From: Schizophyllum amplum
Taxonomy: Eukaryota > Basidiomycota > Agaricomycetes > Agaricales > Schizophyllaceae
DNA length: 35,513 nucleotides
Direction: 5' to 3'
Assembly: GCA_007026445.1 (NCBI GenBank)
Contig: VDMD01000202.1
Location: 1-35,513 of the forward strand
The translations under genes and the position numbers were made by a program. The notes under the pieces were generated by a model that saw nothing but the letters and a program-made list of their open reading frames with translations, was not told the DNA's origin and did not search any database. How positions within the stretch are numbered: position 1 is the first letter of the stretch; every line of letters begins with the position of its first letter. Shown here in pieces: positions 1 to 9,201 of this stretch.

Positions 1-799
1 GGGATGTTGTTCCCCCGTTCTCTCTGTGCTCAGGGCGACTCCCGGCCATAAAGCAAGGGTGCACGGGAGAAATCGACAGTGGTGACGGCGAATGCGCGCG
101 TGTTGTCGCCGTTTTGGGACAGCGCCGGATTGCTGGGTCGCGTCGGTGATCCCCGCCGTCAAAATACTGGCATTTTGGCTCCCACGATTCCTCACGTCAT
201 AAAATAACCGTTGTCCAGATCAGACTCTTCTCACTGACCCGTCCCCCCGTCAATCTGTGAGAAGAGACTGACCCGTGATACTAACCGGGGCTCTCCGACC
301 GGCGACAAGTCAATGAACGCCTTTCCTTGCGACCTCGCCTCGTTTCTGCCTCTGAAATCTGGTGCCGCGCTTTCGACCATCAAAAGACCGTCTCCCATCT
401 AGCATATGCTTTTGTTGCGCGGTCGTTCTGTCCGAAATCATCCGTACCACCGACTCTGAGTCGGCAGCGGCACCAGAGCGACAGGGTGGAATCTGTCTTC
501 TCCGAATATCCTATTGAGGAGTGGCTATGTCACAAGTTTGCTAAGCTCATTGACTCCTGCGCAATTACTTACGACTCGTCTTCTTTTTAAGGGCTTTGCG
601 TCAGACGCAGCTTGAGTCTTTGACGGCGCTGTCCTCCCAGGCGAGACCAAAGAGCGAACTTCCGAAAACATCAAAGTCCTTTTCCCTGGGAACCGCACTG
701 TCTACACGTGCAGACCAGGCATCAGAAGGTGAGCGCCCATCGACTGGACTGCCCTTTTTTACGACCATGGCGCAGAGTCTACCATCCGCGTTCAAAGGA
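1..799. other. Left flank of the TIR element, no supported gene
   Basis: Short overlapping reading frames occur on both strands, but none carries a recognisable domain, plausible intron structure or consistent codon bias. This is the target sequence into which the TIR element at 800-3946 inserted. It ends with the left copy of the target duplication (CAAAGGA, 793-799). I see no RNA gene here. Confidence 0.5.
793..799 (+). repeat. Target-site duplication, left copy
   Basis: CAAAGGA directly precedes the element and recurs exactly at 3947-3953, directly after it. A 7-bp duplication is unusual. An 8-bp (hAT) or 9-bp (Mutator-like) duplication with one or two decayed positions is an alternative. 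Confidence 0.75.
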
Positions 800-1090
800 C
801 AGCTGATGTGGTAAGACATTTTAAAAGGAACCCGATAACTGCCTGACACTCAGTTGAAAAGGACGCGACAAGCTCACCACACAGCCACTGACCCCTCCCG
901 GGCCTTCCGGAGGGGGTCCGGCTCACCGGCAGCGTGGCGAGCTGTTGCCCGTAATCGGCAGGGGCACGCGGGCCACCCGCCGCGCATGCCCGGCTCGCCC
1001 TCGCGCCCGCCGCGCGCCTTCCCGTTATGGCAGGGCGGTCGATCGGCGCGTTCGAGGGCGATGCGCGCCGCCGCCGCCGCCGCTGTTCTC
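800..1090 (+). repeat. Left terminal inverted repeat
   Basis: Matches the reverse complement of about 3655-3946 nearly base for base over about 290 bp, including a GCC-repeat tract at its inner end (1068-1083). The 91-codon ORF at 854-1129 is mirrored by a 92-codon ORF at 3614-3892 only because both lie in the repeat. Confidence 0.88.
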
Positions 1091-1297
1091 CCCTTGGTCG
1101 CCTCTAGGTGGATGAAATGGGTATATTAGAGGTAAATAGCATGTACATAACGTAGATAGATGTATAAATGCTGTAAAAAGAACAGAAGAAGCGCGTGAAA
1201 GCGCCGCGAAAATTTTCGCGGTCGCTTTGGGGCAGCGCGCGACATGCGCGGGTGAATGGGGGATGTGTGGGGATGGGGTAGGTGTAGGGAATTGAAA

Positions 1298-1321
1298 GAC
1301 GAGCCCATAAACGGGCTCGTC
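1298..1321. repeat. Short hairpin inside the element
   Basis: Nine-base perfect arms (GACGAGCCC, 1298-1306, and GGGCTCGTC, 1313-1321) with a 6-nt loop. The role is unknown; it has no counterpart in the right half of the element. Confidence 0.6.
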
Positions 1322-1816
1322 ATGGCGGGTTTGGGTGGTGCGGGAGGACGGCGCGGCGCGGGTGCGAGGGACAATAGCGGGGCGGCGATCGGCTACCCGC
1401 TAGCGTAGATGGCGGACAACACGCACATAGGCGCTGGGAAGGGAGCGCTGTGTGGGCAGACGCAGATTGAGGGTGGGTGGGAGCTGGATGCCCAGTGGCG
1501 CGGGTGGGGGCTGGATGGTCGGCGGCGCGGGTGGCGCGGCTAGCGGTGGGCCCCGTTTGATCCTCCACCCTCGCTTGCAGAGGACACGCTCGGTGCTTAC
1601 GCCGAGCGCGTAGTCTTGTCTACCTTCAGAGAGCCCGCTAGGTTGCTCTTCGAGGTAAGCAAGGCGTCAGGAGGCGGACGCGCGTCCACCTCTCAGACAG
1701 GCGCGGGGTGGGGGGCAGGGGGGCGGCGAGCGCACGGCGTCATGCATAGCGGTGGCGGTCTCCGAGAGACCGTTTTGTGTCGTATTTTGGCCTGGAGCCG
1801 TGGTAAAAGGCGGGGA

Positions 1817-1856
1817 AGTAGTTGCAGAGCGCGGGCGCGCGCGCTCTGCAACTACT
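1817..1856. repeat. Perfect 17-bp inverted repeat with 6-nt spacer
   Basis: Arms at 1817-1833 and 1840-1856 pair perfectly, starting AGTAGTTGCAGAGCGCG, with spacer GGCGCG. The stem is GC-rich and could extrude as a cruciform or fold in RNA. It lies well inside the TIR element and is not part of the terminal repeats. Confidence 0.85.
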
Positions 1857-2103
1857 GTAAGAGCACGTTCAGTGCTTGCGTTCGGTGCATATGATGGTCA
1901 CGCACCTGTGGGGGATTCCCCGAAGTCTCCCGCGTCCCAATTACTCATTTGCGGTGGCGATCGGCTCGCTGTTGAGCATGCGGCGCGTCGTGGATAGCGG
2001 CGAGAGGAGGGAGCGCGATGCGTCACGTCACGTCACGAACGCGCTCATTTCGAGCGCGTTCAGGGCGCAACGTAGCGCGTTCCTCGCCTGCCGCCGCCTC
2101 GTA

Positions 2104-2490
2104 TGTCTTCGGAATTCCAATATACAGTTGCATTGTACTTTTAAGTAATTATAATGGCTTTTATCTGGCAGGCAATGCCTCACAGAAGCTGAAAGTGCAA
2201 AGACTGTCGAAATTTTGAGCCACACAGCTGATCTATGCCAATATCTGATTCATCTAGTGAGCTACAAAGTCCAAAAACGGCTGTAATCAGCCTGATTATA
2301 GTGTATATACTCATCCCAGCTTTGACTGAAATTGCACCAACTGATATAAGGCCTGATATGGCTCCTGTATTCCTTAAGAACAAGTGGAATATTGACCATG
2401 CACTTCCCATGAATAGTAGCATTTGTGGTCTCATATATGAGCGGATTTCTTTGTTTCTTTCCTTTAATCTCGACTATCACACGTACTCTA
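2104..2490. other. AT-rich island nested in the GC-rich element
   Basis: Base composition changes abruptly at both edges: this block is visibly AT-rich while the sequence on either side is strongly GC-rich. Overlapping ORFs of 65-94 codons run on both strands (for example 2235-2519 + and 2180-2434 -), but none is recognisable. It may be a nested insertion or a captured fragment. I could not identify terminal repeats or a target duplication for it. Confidence 0.5.
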
Positions 2491-3654
2491 CAAGCTCCCG
2501 AGGACGAAATTGTGCCTAGGTGCTTCCGAAAACCCGCCGGCGACGTCTAGCGCGTCGGCGGCGAGCCTCGGATATCGGCCCGACGCGCCGAGCGCGCACG
2601 ATCAGCGCGCTTTTATCTCGAACCTCGACCGCCACAGCCGTCCAGTTGCACCCACTTCCTCGCCGCCCTTGACAGCTTGTCGCGCAAGCAAATGCGCTTC
2701 TCCTCCTCGAACGGTCGCCGGAATCTCAAGCTCACAACGAGCTATTCGAAGCAGAGCGCGGGATGCGCGTTGCGCACGCGATCCCGCGCTGCAGGTGCGT
2801 GGCCACGTCCAACAGTCTGCGTGATTACTAACTATTACTTCAGAGTATCTACGCTACCGTGGGGCGGGTGCGAACAGCGCCTACCGCGTCTATGACGCGG
2901 AGGCGCTTTCACGCCCACCCCGCCCTTACGCCCACGACCGCGCGTACAAGCCATGCAGGCGGGTACGCGTCCAGCGTGTCCTCAAGAGCCCTCTCGGCGC
3001 ACCACCACTATCACTCCCTCCCCATCCCCTCCTAGGCCGCATTGCGTACACGGGCGTCGTGCGAGGGTACGCTAGAGTACCCCTTGCACCGGCGAACTCG
3101 CGGCCCCGAGCGCGACGCCCCGCACGTCTCTGAGGCCTGGATTCGCCCCCTACCGCCTGCCACATCTATCAAGCGGCCGGGCAGCAAGACACGGCCTCCA
3201 CACTGCAAGCAAGTGGCATCCGCCGGCCCGCCCTCATCCCCCCATTCCCGTCGAGAGCGCATACAGCCAGATCGAGCAATCGATTGGCTGCTGTATGCAC
3301 TGCGATAGTGCGTTTGCCGCCCGGGGCAGCGTTCTCAGGGCTAGCGCTCGCACGAGGGCCGCGCGCGCCGCTGCCGCACCGCCTCTCGTGCTGCCCCGGC
3401 TTTCCAGCGGCGAGCCCTTCCCTGGGTCCGTCGGAGGCGGAGATACTTCACCACCACGCCCCTAACCCCCCTCCCCTTCCTCTATTACTTGCTCACCCGT
3501 GTGCCGCCCGCCCAACGGACGCGCCGTGGGGGCGAGAAATTTTTTATTCCGCGCTTTTACGTGCCTTTCTTCTACCCCCTCGCCTTTTTGTATACACTTT
3601 ACAAATAGTTCATTTAATCTACGCATTTTTTCGACCTACGAACGACGAGCGGCG

Positions 3655-3946
3655 AGCGGCAGCGGCGGCGGCGGCGGCGCGCATCGCCCTCGAACGCGCC
3701 GATCGACCGCCCTGCCATAACGGGAAGGCGCGCGGCGGGCGCGAGGGCGAGCCGGGCATGCGCGGCGGGTGGCCCGCTGTGCCCCTGCCGATTACGGGCA
3801 ACAGCTCGCCACGCTGCCGGTGAGCCGGACCCCCTCCGGAAGGCCCGGGAGGGGTCAGTGGCTGTGTGGTGAGCTTGTCGCGTCCTTTTCAACTGAGTGT
3901 CAGGCAGTTATCGGGTTCCTTTTAAAATGTCTTACCGCACCAGGTG
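3655..3946 (-). repeat. Right terminal inverted repeat
   Basis: Inverted copy of 800-1090. It ends in GTCTTACCGCACCAGGTG, immediately followed by the right target duplication CAAAGGA. Confidence 0.88.
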
Positions 3947-3953
3947 CAAAGGA
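3947..3953 (+). repeat. Target-site duplication, right copy
   Basis: CAAAGGA, identical to 793-799 on the other side of the element. Confidence 0.75.
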
Positions 3954-6053
3954 TGCTCTTCGGGGCATACGTACCAGCCCGCACCGGCTCAGTGTGCTGG
4001 TTTCTCTCTGTGTCACAGCGTAGAAGGCTGATCAGTGTCCCTCGAAGGTCCGCAGCCCCTGCGAGACCGACCACACCACCCGCGCAGCAAAGGGCAGGCG
4101 GCTTTGAGGTTTGTTGCGCGCCTTCCACGTCCTATGATATCCTCTTTCTGATCAATAGCTCGTCAGAGCCCCACCCTCAGATACGCCGCGCTCGAAGCGT
4201 GGTTTGACCAGATACTAACAATTGTCGCTGGACGAGACCCGGGCAGCACTTGTCGAAGCCATGCGATACGAAACAGTTGAAGGCCCGACATCAGACTGGC
4301 TACGCCATTACACGTCGAACACGATAGACGAGGCCAAAGTGACCCAGATCCATCAGGGATATCTTGAGATCGTGATTTGGCGTTGCAGCGGTCACGGGGG
4401 AGCGCCGTTATGGCCGAGCCCGGTCTGCCGGTGTAATCGCCTGACGAGCAGACCGCCAGCCTGGCGTAGCATGGTAAGCTCCCCCGAGTCAGAATCAGAA
4501 TGCCTTGAGATGGTATCAACTCACAATACTCCCTCTATGTGGAAAATCGACTGCGAGGGACCTCTCATCTGACCGAGGCATTGTTGCCCACTGTGAAGAC
4601 CTAGACATCGAGCAGCAGAAGTACCTCTACTAGAGGGAGCACGTTTAAGATGTCGAATAGGTACGTGTTAACGCGGAATACTCGAGAAGGGCAGTCCTGA
4701 AGCATGCCGGCGCGAGCACTTCAACAGGTCGCCGAGTCGCAACACGTGTAACGTCCTACAGCACGATCAAGATCTCAAGAGCCGTGCACTGCGACATGGC
4801 GGCAGATCTTCGTGCGCTGTGCCTGACTTTGTCCCGTGTCCAGTTGCTGCATTGTTGACGTTTTCGGAGCTTACATTGGCGCAACGTCTCGACCCGAGTC
4901 TCGCCAACTACAGAGTTCAAGGACGGTCGCGATGCTAACCCTGGCCTACTGAGCTGCACAACTTCAAGTGTCCTGCCCTCAAGTAAGGCGGTATATGTTG
5001 CCCGAACCTCCCACGCCTCTCTTGACCGCCTCCCTCATCATCAAACTTCGTCGCAGCTTGTTGGTGGGCTCCCGTCCTTAGAAGCGACTGTGACTCACCC
5101 ACATAAGCAGATATCAACGTACATATTGACAGGCCCAGACCACAGTGCAGTGAGCAGCAGCTGCGCTTTCAACGTGACACGACGATGTGCCTCGCAGTCG
5201 CGGAGGCGCTGGAAGGTGCGCTGGTTCTTCATCCTTTTCTGCAGTGTCCTCCACGATCAACAGGCTCAATACTCAGCAGTATTTCTCGTTCATCTCGCCA
5301 AGTGTGTTTGTATACCGGTACGTCGCCCGCATATATCTGGTGTCTACTCACTCATACGAGGCGACCTTGCAACATTGCCAGATCATACTCCGCGCGCTTG
5401 CCGCCCGCCGAGGCCGTTGTAAGGGCACACGATGCGAGTCCATATTCCTCATGAAGTGCGTTGTTTTCCATCCCTCAGGCGTCAGCTGATGCAATATTCC
5501 AGATCCATGCTCTATACTTACCGCGCAGCATGTCGTTCGCCACAGATCTTGGTGGGTTCCAGGCAGCCCTCGTACGACCCATGTAGTCGTGACCTGATCT
5601 GGCCTGGTTCGTCGGACCGGCATATTTTGAGGGTCGCCGATGAGCGGCGCGCGGGGCGGCGCGGCGGCAGTCTCGAGCAGGCGTATTTATGCGTATGTAT
5701 TACTGTGCAATCCGTAGCATAATGATTTATCAGACCGCCAATATATCAATTCATCACTGCTAAACGTGTATCGACCGCGGCTGCCTATAGTAAGGTATGA
5801 TAGGGGCAAACAGCGCGCCAATTCGTCTGTCCCTGATCATGCTATACCGTCCTGCATCAAGCTGACGAGAGCACGACGATACATCTTCTTTGTTGTGCTA
5901 TGTGGTCGTATACGTGCCGGATGATATCTAAATGACAGCGATGGCGCAAGTCAGATGCATAGATCTGAGGTTACCATCCGCACTGCCATATGGTAGCCAA
6001 ACGACAACGATGGTGAGGCCTGTCAGCGATGGTGGTGCGTTATAAGGCCTCGA
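3954..6053. other. Gene-poor stretch, no supported feature
   Basis: About 2.1 kb with only short frames on either strand (largest about 118 codons, 4163-4519 -). No domain, tRNA-like fold or tandem repeat was recognised. Likely decayed repeat or intergenic DNA on the far side of the TIR element. Confidence 0.4.
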
Positions 6054-6413
6054 CAGGAAATCGAGAAATCCCTGATGCTCGTCGACGCCCTCGTCGATGA
6101 TGGTATCGTCATCCGGACGGCCGACGGTGACCTGCATTGGAGGGACTTCCCTGACACCCCGGCCGCGCTCATCGAGAAAAATAAGCAGGATAAGAAGGCG
6201 AAGAAGATGCAGGTGGAGCAAAAAGGAAAAGAAAAAGGAAGGGGGAAGGAGAAGGACGACGGAACAGACGAAGAAGCAGACGGCCAGGACCAGCATGCTT
6301 CGCATGACATCAGGAAAAAGCCAAATTGTACACAGACCAGGTCGTACCACTGGCAAGGTTGCTCGTGGTTGGGGCTGGTTCACCTTTGTCCAACAGTGGT
6401 TAATTCTGGTTAA
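6054..6413 (+). pseudogene. Lysine-rich ORF fragment, possible mobile-element remnant
   Basis: The open frame around 6054-6413 uses GC-ending codons at its start and has a coherent segment (DALVDDGIVIRTADGDLHW) followed by a highly charged Lys/Glu/Gly stretch of about 45 residues. It has no convincing start context or downstream exon, and it stops just after the GGTTAATTCT repeats. It may be the end of a retroelement or transposon protein, or a chance ORF. I do not recognise the family. Confidence 0.25.
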
Positions 6414-6423
6414 TTCTGGTTAA
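6398..6423 (+). repeat. Tandem GGTTAATTCT repeat
   Basis: Two full 10-bp units plus GGTTAA. Related GGTTAA motifs recur in the same orientation at about 9083-9098 and 9163-9186. Confidence 0.65.
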
Positions 6424-7060
6424 AGGCAATGCACCCCATCTGTGTAAACCAGGACCTACCATCTCCATACACTATTCAACATTGAGCTTACCTTCAGGAG
6501 GTGTCTACGAACGTCTGCTGCGGCGGACTGCAAGAGCAGCGTTATATGGCGGCACCTCCCGCTGTGGCAGCTTACAGTACTACAGCAGCGCGCGTGTACT
6601 AGTAGTGTTGCCTCGTTGGCATCGAGCGCGACGACATGGGTCAAAGCTCATACAAAATTTTGACATAGAAGCAGTGCGAGCTAAAACACCAAGTAGAAAT
6701 CAACTGTCATGTATTCACTGCAAGTGATGCGAGAACTAGCACTGGAGACTTCAAGGGAAGATGAGCGGTGTCGTGCTGGACGCAGACAATGCGATGCGCT
6801 GCCCGCGCGTGTGATAGAGTGGAGCTCCTAAAGTCGGCGAGTGCCGTGATCATGCGCGCAACATCCTCGTGATGAGCTGCCATGGCAAGCTGCCTCCGAG
6901 TTGCAGCTGAGTTTGACCACAGCAGAGCTCTGCGAACAAAAGGACAGAGCTGGACGAGAGGGGCGGGGGCGGGGCTGCCATAAGAAGAGCTCGTCGAAGC
7001 GAGCGGGGCTGCTACAAATAAAGGAGATGCCCCTATATAGCTCGACGAGCGTGTCCGCTA
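6424..7060. other. No supported gene
   Basis: Only short frames without recognisable content. The long minus-strand Ser/Pro-rich frame 6828-7619 overlaps it but is an effect of the purine-strand tract that follows. Confidence 0.4.
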
Positions 7061-7061
7061 C

Positions 7062-7790
7062 AGATGGGTGAAAGAGGAACGGAGGGACATGGAGGCAACG
7101 ACGAGGGACGGAGGGGAGAGGAGATGGGTAAAGAGGGAGGAAGTACGGAGGGGGCCGTGGTAGATGGGTTGTGGTAAACAGGCGAATTGGAGAGGGAAGG
7201 CAACGGGGGGAAGGCAAGCAGGAGGGATGAAAAGGCAAACAGAAGGGGTGGGCATGGATCTTGCGAGCGAGGGTGGGGGAGGGAAGGCAACGGGGGGAAG
7301 GCAAGCAGGAGGGATGAAAAGGCAAACAGAAGGGGTGGGCATGGATCTTGCGAGCGAGGGTGGGGGAGGGGCCGTAAAACAGAGCAGGCGATACGAGGGT
7401 GCAAGGAGGGTCGGTTGAAGGGGGGCGAGGATCACCGGGAGATGGACGAAGTCGAGGGCAGTTCGGCTCAACTACGACGGTGACGGTGGCGGCGTTGCAC
7501 TTCGTCCCACGCGGGCGGGAAGGAGTGAAGTCGCGAACGACGGGGAAGCAACGAGAGGAGGACAGCGCGGGGAGGAGGAGGGAGGACAACGGGGCGCTTC
7601 GTCCCGCCCACACCCACATTGCGGGCGAGGGGGTGAATTGGGGGAGGAGAGGTAAGCAAACATATCACGGCAGCGAGAGGGAGGCTAGAGAGGACGAGGC
7701 GAGGAGGGGAAGGTAAGAGGCTGTGAAGGTCGAGGGCGGGGAGCTGGCGGGGAGGCGAGGGCGACTGGGAGGCGAGAGAGAGCAAGGTCG
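7062..7790 (+). repeat. Purine-strand (GA-rich) tract of about 0.7 kb
   Basis: The plus strand is dominated by G and A (runs such as GGGGGGAAGG and GGTGGGGGAGGGG), with only short pyrimidine interruptions. The strand asymmetry generates long Ser/Pro/Leu-rich frames on the minus strand and Gly/Arg-rich frames on the plus strand that are not genes. Such tracts can form triplex or G-quadruplex structures. Confidence 0.7.
7192..7365 (+). repeat. Two-copy 87-bp tandem duplication
   Basis: Positions 7192-7278 are repeated essentially exactly at 7279-7365. The unit contains GGCATGGATCTTGCGAGCG. The period is a multiple of three, so overlapping ORFs stay open in both copies. The near identity implies a recent duplication. 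Confidence 0.88.
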
Positions 7791-9060
7791 CGTCATAGTG
7801 ATGACCGCATAAGCGCGGAGCTTCGGAGGGACCGGAGGACTCCGGATAGGGGCATCAGCTGACATAAGCATGCGGCTTACGAATCCAGCAACGAGTGACG
7901 TTGCTCTTTGCTTCCGTCCACCACCGTCAGTTGGCGCCGCTGCCTCTGGCCCAGCCGCCCTCGTCGACACTGTACACTGACTATATAAACATGCTTTGCG
8001 GCGCCCGCCGCAGGCCTGCCTCGACTCTCGCGCAGCCAGTAACACTCGGCGCCCTTGCGAGCGTTGCTGCTAGCCACCGTAGGCACTCTACCGCTACTCC
8101 TTCCAGCAGGAGTGGAAGTCACGAAGTAGGGAGAGAAGCCTGGTGCGTATTTTGCTCTGCCATACCTAGACAAGCTGACAACTTGCGCCAGATCTCGTGG
8201 ATACCCTCGAAAGGGTAGCGCTAACCATCCGGACCGCCGCGGGACGGCCCTTGGTGGCGCTGCGTGCTGAGGGGTCGGCCGCCTAGCGTCCGCAGACGCA
8301 GGCGCCGCTCGTGCTAGGGCCCTCCGCTGTCACCCTCCACGTCGCCCGTGATGACGCGCCTCTTCGAGTGCGAAAGAGCGAGTAGCGCTCCCGGCGCGCC
8401 CGTCGCACCCAACGCCCTCCATGCAAATCAGCGCCTCCACGGTATCGCGAGAACCATCTCGCGCTTGTTGACGCTCGCGCCGCAGCGCTCCTCATTGACT
8501 CTGCCGCGCGTTTGGCTGGTCGTGAACGACCGCTCCTTACACCACGGCGCAGACTGTCGCACGCGTTACAAGTACATGTCCCTGTTTACGACATGCAGGT
8601 TATCGGCCAAGTTCTGTCACGCCACGTAGAGCGAGGTCCACGGCTCTCCTCCACCCTATCGAAGACGCGACATCGCTTCGCTGTGCGTGTCTGTGAGTGC
8701 ATTGGCATTTGCATCTGCAGTGTTAGGCGAGACTGACGCGTTTTAGCTAGCTTGACGACGGAAGGCGTCAGAGTCGTTTTGCGTCCTCACTGCTGTTGAG
8801 CTGTAGATATGTTTACCATTGCTTTTATGGCTTCCATCTACTGGCGTGATCTGGTGCGCTTCTCTACGCAGTTCCTGTTGCCCTTACTGATTACGATATT
8901 TAGTGGGTTGCCTCGTCACGGTTCATCTGGTGCTCTGTTGGTATTCATAGTCTGGGTAGTCAGTTCGTTAGACTTGCTGCGGTAGATAGTAATCCATCTT
9001 GTTTCTCCTTTATTGTTCCAAATGAGTGATTACTTGTGACTTCCTTCACCAATGGTTCTT
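7791..9060. other. Gene-poor stretch, no supported feature
   Basis: Several frames of about 100 codons (7895-8218 +, 7665-8045 -) overlap each other and show no domain. I found no tRNA-like or repeat structure here. Confidence 0.4.
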
Positions 9061-9082
9061 GTGGTGTCAGCGCTGGTTAGAG

Positions 9083-9186
9083 GTGGTTAATCGTGGTTCG
9101 AAGTGGTAAACGCTTGCAGAATGAGACCCCACATATGTTTGATCTCCATCCTAACCACAGACTGGTTTAATCTGGTTAATCCTGGT
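9083..9186 (+). repeat. Cluster of GGTTAA motifs
   Basis: GGTTAGAGGTGGTTAATCGTGG and CTGGTTTAATCTGGTTAATC resemble the 6398-6423 repeats and lie in the same orientation, just upstream of the FunK1 start. Their significance is uncertain; they may mark the edge of a decayed element. Confidence 0.4.
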
Positions 9187-9201
9187 ATATATAGGTGAAT
9201 C

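Larger units (their letters stand above)
800..3946. mobile_element. Non-autonomous DNA transposon with about 290-bp terminal inverted repeats
   Basis: The segment is bounded by long inverted repeats (800 to about 1090 and about 3655 to 3946) and flanked by a 7-bp direct repeat, which is the structure of a cut-and-paste element. Termini are CAGCTGATGTGGTAAGAC on the left and, inverted, CACCTGGTGCGGTAAGAC on the right. Weaker inverted similarity continues to about 1225 and about 3530. No reading frame inside looks like a transposase (no DDE or zinc-finger features), so it would need a helper in trans. The interior is GC-rich, with a perfect 17-bp palindrome arm pair (1817-1856) and a sharply AT-rich block (about 2104-2490). 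Superfamily is not assignable; CA/TG ends and the short TSD are closest to hAT or Mutator-like elements. Confidence 0.8.

Noticed and set aside
854..1129. 91-codon ORF mirrored by a 92-codon ORF at 3614-3892
   Set aside because: The similarity arises only because both lie in the terminal inverted repeats; no domain and low-complexity Arg/Ala content.
1298..1321. Hairpin as a transcription terminator
   Set aside because: Rho-independent terminators do not apply to a fungal nuclear genome, and no T tract follows.
6828..7619. 263-codon minus-strand Ser/Pro-rich ORF
   Set aside because: It is the pyrimidine complement of the purine tract; low complexity, with overlapping frames equally open.
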